From positions 1-9,447 of the forward strand of contig CAMDOY010000117.1 in the NCBI GenBank assembly GCA_945903655.1: a DNA stretch of 9,447 nucleotides. Direction: 5' to 3'. The translations under genes and the position numbers were made by a program. Positions 1-9,006 of the stretch are shown here, piece by piece. Position 1 is the stretch's first letter. The number at the start of each line of letters is the position of its first letter. Below the pieces are notes generated by a model, which saw nothing but the letters and a program-made list of their open reading frames with translations, was not told the DNA's origin and did no database searches. The stretch comes from Rhizobium sp. Q54 (GTDB taxonomy: Bacteria > Pseudomonadota > Alphaproteobacteria > Rhizobiales > Beijerinckiaceae).

Positions 1-385
1 GCCCGCCCGCCGCCAGATCAAGGCCCATGAAGACGTCGCCAGGCTTGAGGCAGGCGAGGAAGACCGCCTGATTCGCCTGGCTGCCGGAATTGGGCTGCAC
101 ATTGGCGAATTTGCAGCCGAAGAGTTCGGTGACGCGGTCGATAGCCAGCTTCTCGGCGATGTCGACGAACTGACAGCCGCCGTAATAGCGGCGGCCCGGA
201 TAGCCCTCCGCATATTTGTTGGTCATCACCGAGCCCTGCGCTTCAAGCACGGCGCGCGAGACAATGTTTTCCGACGCGATCAACTCGATCTCGTCGCGCT
301 GGCGACCCAGCTCGAGGTCGATGGCGCGGGCGATCTCGGGATCGGATTGCGCGAGGGAGGCGGCGAAAAATGTGTTGGAGCTCAT
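1..385 (-). CDS. glyA: Serine hydroxymethyltransferase, N-terminal part (cut by window edge)
   Basis: This enzyme interconverts serine plus tetrahydrofolate with glycine plus 5,10-methylene-tetrahydrofolate, using PLP in the cytoplasm, and is the main source of one-carbon units. Reading leftward from an ATG at 383-385, the first 128 residues are present and the rest lies outside the window. Family hallmarks visible are IELIASEN (about residues 33-40), the block TNKYAEGYPGRRYYGG (55-70), and NVQPNSGSQAN (95-105), which belongs to the PLP/substrate pocket. The PLP lysine lies beyond the edge. The ribosome-binding site is only a weak GGGG about 5 bases before the ATG. A terminator at 565-592 separates it from the L,D-transpeptidase gene upstream, so it should have its own promoter in 386-564, although I see no convincing -35/-10 pair there. 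The assignment is near certain from sequence conservation. Confidence 0.97.
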   Translation of the reverse strand, partial: MSSNTFFAASLAQSDPEIARAIDLELGRQRDEIELIASENIVSRAVLEAQGSVMTNKYAEGYPGRRYYGGCQFVDIAEKLAIDRVTELFGCKFANVQPNSGSQANQAVFLACLKPGDVFMGLDLAAGG

Positions 386-564
386 CACAACCCCGATGGG
401 TTCGGCCGCCGGAAGTGGCGACGCGTCTGGCGCTGGCGAAAGAAAGGACTGGCCCGGCCCATCACAAGATGTAGCAGACCCACCCCTGAAGCGCCCAGCC
501 AATAGCATGGCGATTGTCAGGGTGGAAGGCGGCGCGACGCTTCATCGCAGAACTGTCACACAGC

Positions 565-592
565 AAAAAGCCCGGCTTTGGGCCGGGCCTTT
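565..592 (-). terminator. Rho-independent terminator of the L,D-transpeptidase gene
   Basis: Read on the minus strand, a GC-rich 7-bp stem (GGCCCGG... pairing with ...CCGGGC) closes a 5-base loop and is followed by a T run. One G-U and three A-U pairs can extend the stem into the T tract. It starts about 24 bases after the stop codon at 616-618 and isolates glyA from the gene upstream. Confidence 0.85.
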
Positions 593-615
593 CGAAAGCT
601 GGAAAAGAGAGGACC

Positions 616-1968
616 TCAGTCGTCGTCCATGAGGTCGAGCAAGGTCTTTTGGACCGCGCCCGCGCGGGGGTCGCGATTCGGCGCGTCCTCCGGCGCCAGG
701 GCCGGCTGCAAGGCGGCGACGCTCGAGCTGAAGCCGTCGCGCTGGTAGATATCCTCGCGGAACTGGACGATGCCGTCATTGGCCCAGGCGGTCACATAGA
801 CCCAATGCACGGGCACGGCGGCCACGGGGCGCGCATCGAGGCGGGCGCCGGAGCGGATGGCCTCGTCGATATGGTCGCGATCCCAGCCGGGGGTGTCCTT
901 GAGGATCCAGGCCACGTAGTCGCGGATGTTCTGTACGCGCACGCAGCCCGAGGAGACGAAACGATAGTCGTCGCCAAACACGCCCTTGGCGGGGGTGTCG
1001 TGCATGTAGACGCCGTGGGGATTGGGAATGTTGACGCGCACAACGCCCAGCGAGTTCACGTCAGCGCCGGGATCCTGCCGGAAGCGATAGTTCACCGCGT
1101 CCATGGAGTTCCAGTTGATCGCGGTGGGGGGCACTTCATTGCCGCCCTTGTCGATCACACGGATCTTGTTCTCGGTGAGGTAGTTGGGGTCCGCCTGCAT
1201 CTTGGGGATCAGGTCCTTGCGGATGATCGAGGCGGGCACGGTCCAGAAGGGGTTGAAATTGATCTCCACCACCTTGGCCTGCATGACCGGGGACTGGCGG
1301 TCGATCTTGCCAACGCCTGCGGCGTGATGGCTGAACACCATGCCATTCTCGACGGTCTCGACGGCGGCGGAGGGGATGTTCATGGTGATGAAGCGCGGAC
1401 CAAGGTTCGCGGAAAAGCTGCGCAGGCGCACCAGATTGAGTTCAAGCTGGCGCAGGCGGTCCTGCGCGGGCACATTCAGGGCCTGGAATGTCTGCTGGGC
1501 GACGACGCCCGTGGCGTTGATTCCATGGCGAGCCTGGAAGCGACGCACGCCAGCCTGCACATAGGAATCGAAGGTGGGCGAGAAGCCCACGGCCTCATCC
1601 AGATCGCCGGTCACCATGAGACGCTTGCGCAGGGCCACGACGCTGGCGCCCTTGGAGCCGAGCTTGAGGGTCTGGCCCGCAGGCACGCCCTGCCAGCCGC
1701 CGCGCGCCAGCAGTTCGCGATATTGCTGGATGGCCGCCTCGGTCATCACCACCGTCTGCTGGGAGAGCAGCGGCGTGATGGTGCGCTTGACCTGAAGGGC
1801 CGCGTCCGCGTCGTATTTCTGTTCCCACTCGGCCTGGGCGCCCATGGCGTCCACCGGCGCCGCCAAAGCACCGCCCGCCTGCAATCCGCCCATGAGAGCG
1901 GAGAGGCTGACTGTCGCAAGACCCTGCGCGAAGAGGCGCCGGGAGGGGGAATCAATCGTCTTTTTCAC
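616..1968 (-). CDS. L,D-transpeptidase, YcbB-like (PG-binding + YkuD domains), Tat-like signal
   Basis: This predicted murein L,D-transpeptidase makes 3-3 (mDAP-mDAP) cross-links in the periplasm, or possibly anchors envelope proteins to peptidoglycan. I chose a GTG start (1966-1968), giving 450 residues, because GGAG lies 6 bases upstream and the protein then opens with a signal peptide. The twin-arginine-like motif SRRLF is at residues 9-13, followed by a hydrophobic stretch and a likely cleavage site near 36-37. A putative peptidoglycan-binding domain spans about 103-165. The YkuD catalytic domain covers about 193-356, with His318, His323 and the nucleophile Cys342 in SSGCVRV. The C-terminal PVHWVYVTAW...VQFREDIY block resembles LdtD/YcbB rather than the short ErfK class. 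An in-frame ATG at 2194-2196 would add 76 residues of implausible sequence before the signal. The gene is monocistronic by layout. Confidence 0.93.
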   Translation of the reverse strand: MKKTIDSPSRRLFAQGLATVSLSALMGGLQAGGALAAPVDAMGAQAEWEQKYDADAALQVKRTITPLLSQQTVVMTEAAIQQYRELLARGGWQGVPAGQTLKLGSKGASVVALRKRLMVTGDLDEAVGFSPTFDSYVQAGVRRFQARHGINATGVVAQQTFQALNVPAQDRLRQLELNLVRLRSFSANLGPRFITMNIPSAAVETVENGMVFSHHAAGVGKIDRQSPVMQAKVVEINFNPFWTVPASIIRKDLIPKMQADPNYLTENKIRVIDKGGNEVPPTAINWNSMDAVNYRFRQDPGADVNSLGVVRVNIPNPHGVYMHDTPAKGVFGDDYRFVSSGCVRVQNIRDYVAWILKDTPGWDRDHIDEAIRSGARLDARPVAAVPVHWVYVTAWANDGIVQFREDIYQRDGFSSSVAALQPALAPEDAPNRDPRAGAVQKTLLDLMDDD

Positions 1969-2444
1969 TGACCGCTCCAATCGAACAGACGTCGAAGGCC
2001 GAAGAAAGCCTCGAAGCGCGACCCGCACCAGGGACAAATTCCCCGGGCTTTGCAGCGCTTTGCCCCGGTATAACCATCCAGAGCGCACACAAAGGCTAGC
2101 AGGCATGTCGTTAAAAAGGAACGAACAGTCAGGCTGATTTATGGCGCCGACGCCGCCGGGGGGCAGACCAGACGCCTTAAGCGCCACCTGTTGCAAAAGA
2201 GCGACGCTGGGGAAGGCTCAAAACCCCCAAAACGCGCCCTCATGATGGCGACAAGGTCTGCCAAGCCCTGATTTTGCGGGGAAACCTGGCGCGCCAGCGC
2301 CCCTGATTCGCGGGATTGCAGCCCCCGGTCCCGGCAAATCCGCCTGCTGAGTCCCATGTGTGAACCCGCAAGCCCCGCTCCCTCGGAGGCGCCGATGGCG
2401 CCGGCTTTCTGCAATTGAGGTGAAGGATTGGTGAATCCCCTGCC
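1969..2444. other. 476-base stretch without a recognised gene
   Basis: This lies between the L,D-transpeptidase start and the stop of the membrane-protein gene, and must carry the L,D-transpeptidase promoter. A weak -10-like TTATAC (minus strand, near 2070) has no good -35 partner. Two symmetric elements stand out: a perfect 12-bp palindrome at 2286-2297 (CTGGCGCGCCAG), and GGCGCC-GAT-GGCGCC at 2388-2402, which can fold as a 6-bp stem about 42 bases after the upstream gene's stop. The latter lacks a T tract, so it is not a classical terminator. A TTG-started 91-codon frame (2139-2414, minus) exists, but it has no visible ribosome-binding site, no recognisable domain and a low-complexity Ala/Gly/Arg composition, so I do not call it. 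Confidence 0.6.
1975..1978 (-). promoter_or_regulatory. Ribosome-binding site that sets the GTG start of the L,D-transpeptidase
   Basis: GGAG on the minus strand lies 6 bases before GTG at 1966-1968. No comparable site was noticed in front of the in-frame upstream ATG at 2194-2196. This supports the shorter protein, which begins with its signal peptide. Confidence 0.7.
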
Positions 2445-2894
2445 CTAATCGCGCTCCTGCGCAGCGTTCCAGGTGAGCACGAAATAGATGGCGATCAGAC
2501 CCACGTTGATGGGGATGAAGAAACGACCGCCGAAGTGGAAATCGGGCATGAACATCAGGATGACCGTTCCCCCGCAGGCGGCGAAGAGCCAGAGCACCCC
2601 GCCCCAGGCTGCGGCGAGCCAAAGCCCCACCGCCGCCAGCAGATCCATCACGGCGAAGAAGACGATGGCGGCCGCCAGAGCGTCCGGCAAGGCGTCGAGG
2701 GGAATGCGGTCGGGCGCCAGAATGACCTTCCAGTGAACGAGGCCCTGCAGCAGCCACAGGACGGAGACGGTGCGCATGAAGACCACGAGCCGCGCGCCCC
2801 AGATCTCCGTGGGGCGTGACGCCGAATTAGGCCCGAGGTCGATGGCCTCGGACTCGTTTTCCGGACGTCCCTTGGCGCGCAGAAAAGCTCTCAT
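2445..2894 (-). CDS. Conserved membrane protein with four predicted helices (possibly DUF6163)
   Basis: This is a 149-residue inner-membrane protein of unknown function. After a hydrophilic, cytoplasm-like N-terminus (1-33), four hydrophobic segments are visible at about 36-59, 72-95, 97-115 and 125-142, separated by short loops; the third and fourth flank a PDFHFGG loop. No enzymatic motif is evident. The size and pattern fit a small rhizobial membrane family that I recall as DUF6163, but that is from memory and needs a profile search. Its ATG (2892-2894) overlaps the TGA of the 3-hydroxyisobutyryl-CoA hydrolase gene in an ATGA arrangement, so the two are almost certainly co-transcribed and translationally coupled. 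No T-tract terminator follows; only a GC hairpin without a U run is seen downstream. Confidence 0.85.
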   Translation of the reverse strand: MRAFLRAKGRPENESEAIDLGPNSASRPTEIWGARLVVFMRTVSVLWLLQGLVHWKVILAPDRIPLDALPDALAAAIVFFAVMDLLAAVGLWLAAAWGGVLWLFAACGGTVILMFMPDFHFGGRFFIPINVGLIAIYFVLTWNAAQERD

Positions 2895-3955
2895 GCGCCA
2901 GGGCCTCCCGCAAAGGTCAATTCATCTGCGCCCAGCGGCGCGAAACAGGCCGCCACCACGCCGGGATCCACCTCCTCCAGACACGCCGGGCTCCAGCGGG
3001 GCTGGTTGTCCTTGTCGATGATCACTGCGCGCACACCCTCATAAAAATCGCCCATCCGGCAGATGCGGGTCACGATGCGGAACTCGATCCGCAGGGCCGC
3101 CTCGATATCGGCGGAGCGGCCTTCCCTCATCTGACGCAATCCTATGGCTACACTGGTGGGAGATTTCGCTCGAAGCAAGGCGAGCGTTTCGGCGGCGAAG
3201 GCGGAGCCCTGCGCGCAGGCGCTCTCAAGGGTCTGCAAAAGCTGCAAAACGTCTCCCGGGCCGAAGGCCTGCGCGATCAGGGCGCGATGGGGGCCAAGGC
3301 TCCCGGGGGGCGGCGGCGCGCTGAAGGCGGCGATGATGGCGTCCGTGTCGCCGGGGGCTTCAAGGGCCAGCGCCAGAGCGGCGAAACGGTCGGAGGGAAC
3401 ATGGCTGGTGGCCAGCCCCAGCGCCACCGCATCCCCCGCCCCGATCCGCGCGCCGGTGACCGCGAGATAGCTGCCGGTGGCGTCGGGCAAGCGGGGCAGG
3501 AAGAAGGTGGCGCCCACATCGGGGAAGAAGCCGATGGAGACCTCCGGCATGGCGAAGACGAGCTTGTCGCCCGCGATTCGGTGGGAGCCGTGGATGGAGA
3601 CCCCCACGCCACCGCCCATCACATAGCCATCCAGCAGGGCCACATAGGGCTTGGGATAGCGGGCGATGCGCTGGTTGAGGCGATATTCTTCGCGGTAGAA
3701 ATCAAGCTGTTCGTCAAAGCGCCCGGCCACGCCCAGTTCATGCATGAGGCGAATGTCGCCGCCCGCGCAAAAGGCGCGCCCCCCAGCGCCCGAGATCACC
3801 ACGCGCTCGATGGCGGGATCATGGGCCCAGGCCTCCAGCGCGGCGTCGAGGGCCTGCACCATGTCGTGGTTCAGGGCGTTGAGCGCCTGCGGGCGATTGA
3901 GCAGCACGAAGCCCGCAGCGCCTCGCCTCTCGCAGATGATGTCGCTCATGGCCAT
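2891..3955 (-). CDS. 3-hydroxyisobutyryl-CoA hydrolase (crotonase family)
   Basis: This enzyme hydrolyses 3-hydroxyisobutyryl-CoA to 3-hydroxyisobutyrate and CoA, a step of valine catabolism in the cytosol. The 354 residues match the usual HIBCH length, well above the roughly 260 of a plain enoyl-CoA hydratase. The crotonase oxyanion and CoA-binding signatures are AFCAGGD (61-67) and GYVMGGGVGVS (110-120). The HIBCH-type catalytic segment MPEVSIGFFPDVG (136-148) supplies Glu138 and Asp146. The C-terminal DFYEGVRA...DKDNQPRW block (303-321) is diagnostic for this subfamily. Two starts are possible: ATG at 3953-3955, 4 bases after GGAGG, or ATG at 3947-3949, 10 bases after it. The gene follows the TctC-like gene by 63 bases. 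A TTGACG with 17-base spacing to a poor -10 (TAAGCC) in that gap could be a weak internal promoter. It overlaps the membrane-protein gene by 4 bases. Confidence 0.93.
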   Translation of the reverse strand: MAMSDIICERRGAAGFVLLNRPQALNALNHDMVQALDAALEAWAHDPAIERVVISGAGGRAFCAGGDIRLMHELGVAGRFDEQLDFYREEYRLNQRIARYPKPYVALLDGYVMGGGVGVSIHGSHRIAGDKLVFAMPEVSIGFFPDVGATFFLPRLPDATGSYLAVTGARIGAGDAVALGLATSHVPSDRFAALALALEAPGDTDAIIAAFSAPPPPGSLGPHRALIAQAFGPGDVLQLLQTLESACAQGSAFAAETLALLRAKSPTSVAIGLRQMREGRSADIEAALRIEFRIVTRICRMGDFYEGVRAVIIDKDNQPRWSPACLEEVDPGVVAACFAPLGADELTFAGGPGA

Positions 3956-4018
3956 GCCGCCTCCGATGCTCCGGGCTTAAGCCGCGCGGGGTGAGGCGTC
4001 AACGGCGTCGCCCCTGGC

Positions 4019-5047
4019 CTACCGCCCCTTGCCCTCCAGCGCGGCCTGGGTGCGGGCGATGACCTCCTTGGGGGTGGCGAGGATCTGCCTCACGGCCTCC
4101 TGCACCTCCGCCCCGGTCATGGGGTCTATGTCCACGGAAAGGCGCTGCGCCTCAGCGAGGAAATCCGGATCCTTCATCGTCGCCTCGAAGGCCCTGCGCA
4201 ACAGGGCCCCCCGCTCCTCCGGCACGCCCGGCGGCGCGGCGAGCGGGCGGCTCACCGCCGTTGTGAGCGACAGAAACCGCGCCACCGCCTCGCGCTCGCC
4301 ATCGCCGTGAACGGCATCCAGAAAGAGCGGCGTGTCGGGCAAGTCGCGGTCCTTCCTGAGACCGATCTGGATCAGGGGGATCAGCTTGCCCTCGGCGACC
4401 GCCCTTGGCAGGGTCGCCTTGTAGCTCCCCCAGGTATTGGTGCCCCGCCCCTCGATCTCGCCGCGCTCCATGGCGAGGTTTAACGCCCCGCCGCCTTCAT
4501 AGCCAAAGACCACCTTGAAGCGCGTGCCGACCAAAGCGTTGTAGACGATGGGGATCTGCGCGTCTGGCGAGCCTGCGCCGGTGGAGCCCAGCACCACCTC
4601 CATGCGCCGGGCGTCCTCGAGGCTGCGCGCCTTCGAGGTGTGCCAGACGGCGGTGACATTAGGCGCCTGGGAAAAATTCCCGAGCCATTTGAACGCGGCG
4701 AGCGACAGCTGCATGCCGGGCTGGCCGGTGGGCTCATGCACTATGAGCCCCTGCCCCACCAAGGTGATGAAGGTCCCGTCCTGCGGCGCCGCCCTGCCCG
4801 CATGATTGAAGGCGGTGAGGCCGCCTGCGCCCGGCTGATTGACCACGATGATATTCGGCGCGCCCGGGACATGGCGCGACACATGGCGGGCGAAGAGCCT
4901 GATGAGCGTATCGTAGCCGCCGCCAGGCCCCGTATGGGTGGACATGGTGAGGGTCTTGCCCGCGTAGAAATCCTGCGCCTGCGCGCCCGCGCAACCAGCC
5001 CCCAGAACGGCCAGCGCCGCCAACAATCCACGCGCCCGAAACCCCAT
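4019..5047 (-). CDS. Bug/TctC-family periplasmic solute-binding receptor
   Basis: This is a predicted periplasmic receptor of the tripartite tricarboxylate transporter family, which captures carboxylate-type solutes; the ligand cannot be read from the sequence. It has 342 residues, a normal length. A Sec signal peptide occupies about 1-24, with likely cleavage at AQA-QD. The family fingerprints follow: GKTLTM (30-35), the pocket loop GPGGGYD (40-46), and VVNQPGAGG (68-76). The GAGC before the cleavage site is a poor lipobox because it lacks the aliphatic residue at -3, so I do not call a lipoprotein. A strong GGGAGG lies 5 bases before the ATG. No TctA or TctB membrane partner is adjacent, which is common for Bug receptors. 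The clpA terminator lies just upstream, so this gene probably begins a unit with the HIBCH and membrane-protein genes. Confidence 0.92.
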   Translation of the reverse strand: MGFRARGLLAALAVLGAGCAGAQAQDFYAGKTLTMSTHTGPGGGYDTLIRLFARHVSRHVPGAPNIIVVNQPGAGGLTAFNHAGRAAPQDGTFITLVGQGLIVHEPTGQPGMQLSLAAFKWLGNFSQAPNVTAVWHTSKARSLEDARRMEVVLGSTGAGSPDAQIPIVYNALVGTRFKVVFGYEGGGALNLAMERGEIEGRGTNTWGSYKATLPRAVAEGKLIPLIQIGLRKDRDLPDTPLFLDAVHGDGEREAVARFLSLTTAVSRPLAAPPGVPEERGALLRRAFEATMKDPDFLAEAQRLSVDIDPMTGAEVQEAVRQILATPKEVIARTQAALEGKGR

Positions 5048-5118
5048 GGCGTCCTCCCGATCTCTTTGTTTTAACGCATGCGCCTGTCGGCGAGGTTAGC
5101 ACGGGCAGCCGCCAGACC

Positions 5119-5148
5119 AAAAAAGGCCGGGCTTGCGGGCCCGGCCTT
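5119..5148 (-). terminator. Strong rho-independent terminator after clpA
   Basis: On the minus strand a perfect 10-bp stem (AAGGCCGGGC with GCCCGGCCTT) closes a 6-base loop and runs into six T residues. It lies about 26 bases after the clpA stop codon. It separates the proteolysis genes from the TctC/HIBCH unit. Confidence 0.93.
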
Positions 5149-5173
5149 CTGATAGCTGTGTTTGAAGGCGCGC

Positions 5174-7657
<2,484 letters not shown>

Positions 7658-7922
7658 CGCAGCTCTCACCCTTTGCGTTCGAGAATTCATTGCAACGGCT
7701 GCGAGCAGTCGAGGCCTGAGCCTCAATCCACCATTCACCCTGCGGCTGGCACTTCACTTGACGGCCCAGGGATGCGCTCCCCGAACCGCTTCTCCACTGA
7801 CGCACGCTGAACCTACGCCATCTCCGAACCGGCCCCTGATCCAATCCTGGGGCGCGAATAGGGCAATGGTTTGTCTGACCCCACCATCGGCTATCAACCT
7901 CTGCGGCGCCGCTTTGCGCCAA
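7658..7922. other. 265-base spacer between clpS and clpA
   Basis: No gene is recognised here. Starting two bases past the clpS stop, the minus strand can form a hairpin (GGCGC...GCGCC, 7905-7920) that overlaps a 10-bp palindrome at 7903-7912; there is no T tract, so it may attenuate or protect the clpS message rather than end it. A smaller 5-bp hairpin sits at 7711-7724. I found no convincing sigma-70 or sigma-32 promoter for clpA. clpA could therefore depend on read-through from clpS or on a promoter I cannot recognise. Confidence 0.5.
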
Positions 7923-8348
7923 TCACTTTTTCTCCATGATGCATTGCAGGGGATGCTGATGCTTGCGCGCATAGTCCATCACCTGCGTCACTTTGGTTTC
8001 GGCGACCTCATAGGTGAAGACGCCGCATTCGCCCACGCCATGCTGGTGGACGTGGAGCATGATGCGCCGCGCCTCCTCGACGCCCTTGTTGAAATATTTC
8101 CGCAAGACCGTGACCACGAACTCCTGCGGGGTGTAATCGTCGTTCAGCAGAAGGACCCGATACATGTTCGGCTTCCGCGTCTGGGTGCGCGTGCGCGTGA
8201 TGACCGCCGTGCCGGTGTTGCCGCTGCCGCCGCCACCGGGCGCATCGCCGCCCCTGCGCGGGTCACGGGCAGCAAAAACCGTGCCGGGCGGGCCAAGATC
8301 CGGCTCGCCCCCATCCAAATTCCGCCGCGCAGCAAGTCCGAGAGTCAC
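7923..8348 (-). CDS. clpS: ClpS adaptor of the ClpAP protease
   Basis: ClpS binds proteins bearing destabilising N-terminal residues and hands them to ClpA. With the GTG start (8346-8348) the protein has 141 residues. A low-complexity Gly/Arg/Pro N-terminal extension (about 1-50) precedes the folded core (about 60-141). The N-degron pocket residues Asn69, Asp70 and His101 (Asn34, Asp35 and His66 in E. coli) are present, and the ClpA-facing segment GECGVFTYEVAETK is intact. The gatekeeper Met of NDDYTPMEF is replaced by Gln75. No ATG precedes the core until Met62, so the start is uncertain. I prefer GTG because AGGA lies 9 bases upstream and a possible promoter is close; a TTG at 8427-8429 would give 168 residues without a ribosome-binding site. 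clpA lies downstream on the same strand. Confidence 0.95.
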   Translation of the reverse strand: MTLGLAARRNLDGGEPDLGPPGTVFAARDPRRGGDAPGGGGSGNTGTAVITRTRTQTRKPNMYRVLLLNDDYTPQEFVVTVLRKYFNKGVEEARRIMLHVHQHGVGECGVFTYEVAETKVTQVMDYARKHQHPLQCIMEKK

Positions 8349-8375
8349 GTCCAAAATTCCTGTGCCGTCCGTTCC

Positions 8376-8403
8376 AAGATAGGCCTCTGACGGAAGTACG
8401 CAA
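8376..8403 (-). promoter_or_regulatory. Possible sigma-70 promoter of clpS
   Basis: On the minus strand TTGCGT (8398-8403) and TATCTT (8376-8381) are separated by 16 bases. The match is moderate (3/6 and 4/6). Transcription would start about 20 bases before the GTG proposed for clpS, which favours the shorter protein. Confidence 0.3.
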
Positions 8404-8544
8404 CTGTCTCCGGCCCCTTTCGCGATCAAAAGAGAAGGCCGGACCCAACCGCCATGACCCTAATCTATTGACGCCGGGCCCGGTTCGCCAGAGGGGTGAG
8501 GCCATTTGCCCGCAAAGATGACGCTTTGGCGGTGCAAAGACCCC

Positions 8545-8578
8545 AAAAAGCAAAGGCCCGGCGCTGGGGCCGGGCCTT
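8545..8578 (-). terminator. Rho-independent terminator of the phasin gene
   Basis: On the minus strand a perfect 10-bp stem (AAGGCCCGGC with GCCGGGCCTT) closes a 6-base loop and is followed by TTTGC and five further T residues. It begins about 22 bases after the phasin stop and isolates clpS downstream. Confidence 0.88.
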
Positions 8579-8600
8579 CTAACATAATGAAAAGAAAAGA

Positions 8601-8942
8601 TTACTTCGCGGAAGCCTGGACCTTGGCGAAAACTTCTTCCACCGGCTTGAAGCTGTCCTTGGCGAGGTTGGTGAAGAGCTCGCCGAACTTGGTGCTCTGG
8701 GCGACGAAGGACTCATAGCTCTGCTTGGCGTAGTCCGTCTGGATTTCGATAGCCTTTTCAACGGACTTCACGCCCATGAGCTTTTCCATCACGCCCGAGG
8801 AAGCCTCAAAGGACTTCTTGCTGTAGTCGGTGGCCTCGGTGGCGATCTGCTGAACGCCCTTGGTCCAGGCGCTGCCGACGGAGGTGGCGGCCTCGAGCTG
8901 CTCTTTGCCGAATTTCTGGAAGTCTTCGAGATTCTTGAACAT
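8601..8942 (-). CDS. Phasin family protein (polyhydroxyalkanoate granule coat)
   Basis: Phasins are small amphipathic proteins that coat polyhydroxybutyrate granules and control their number and size. The start is ATG 8940-8942 (113 residues), with GAGGG 6 bases upstream; in-frame upstream ATGs lack such a site and would lie at or before the predicted transcript start. The protein has no signal or membrane segment. It is predicted to be almost wholly helical, with repeated short FE/YAKQS-type segments: FKNLEDFQKFGKEQLEAA near the N-terminus, then ATDYSKKSFEASSGVMEKL and TDYAKQSYESFVAQSTKF. The last two look like internal repeats of the phasin_2 type and are spaced about 33 residues apart. The gene is monocistronic, between its own promoter (9007-9033) and terminator. 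Presence of a phasin implies the cell stores PHB, although no synthase gene is in the window. Confidence 0.93.
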   Translation of the reverse strand: MFKNLEDFQKFGKEQLEAATSVGSAWTKGVQQIATEATDYSKKSFEASSGVMEKLMGVKSVEKAIEIQTDYAKQSYESFVAQSTKFGELFTNLAKDSFKPVEEVFAKVQASAK

Positions 8943-9006
8943 GAAACACCCTCGGATTTGCAGTGTCCTCGTCGGCTGCTCTCTCTGAGCGCCTGACGAC
9001 ATGGGA

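Noticed and set aside
514..1971. 485-codon open frame on the plus strand
   Set aside because: It lies antisense to the L,D-transpeptidase, whose YkuD motifs are intact. The frame has Gly/His/Ala-rich sequence with no domain, typical of an antisense frame in GC-rich coding DNA.
2139..2414. 91-codon minus-strand frame downstream of the membrane-protein gene
   Set aside because: It starts at TTG without a ribosome-binding site and has no domain or convincing composition. It covers the two symmetric elements of the intergenic region.
2891..3955. Enoyl-CoA hydratase
   Set aside because: The length (354 residues), the MPE...FPDVG segment and the C-terminal DFYEGVRA...DKD block point to 3-hydroxyisobutyryl-CoA hydrolase.
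3287..3994. 235-codon plus-strand frame
   Set aside because: It is antisense to the HIBCH gene, has repetitive Gly/Ala/His composition and no known family.
4984..4995. Lipoprotein signal in the TctC-like receptor
   Set aside because: The cysteine context GAGC lacks an aliphatic residue at -3, and a good Sec cleavage site AQA-QD lies just after it.
7658..7738. 27-residue N-terminal extension of ClpA
   Set aside because: The conserved ClpA start MPSFSRNLEQSL begins at 7657; the extension is unconserved Arg/Ala-rich sequence in the clpS-clpA spacer.
7658..7922. Sigma-32 heat-shock promoter for clpA
   Set aside because: A CCCTATT resembling a -10 box is present, but there is no CTTG-type -35 at a suitable distance.
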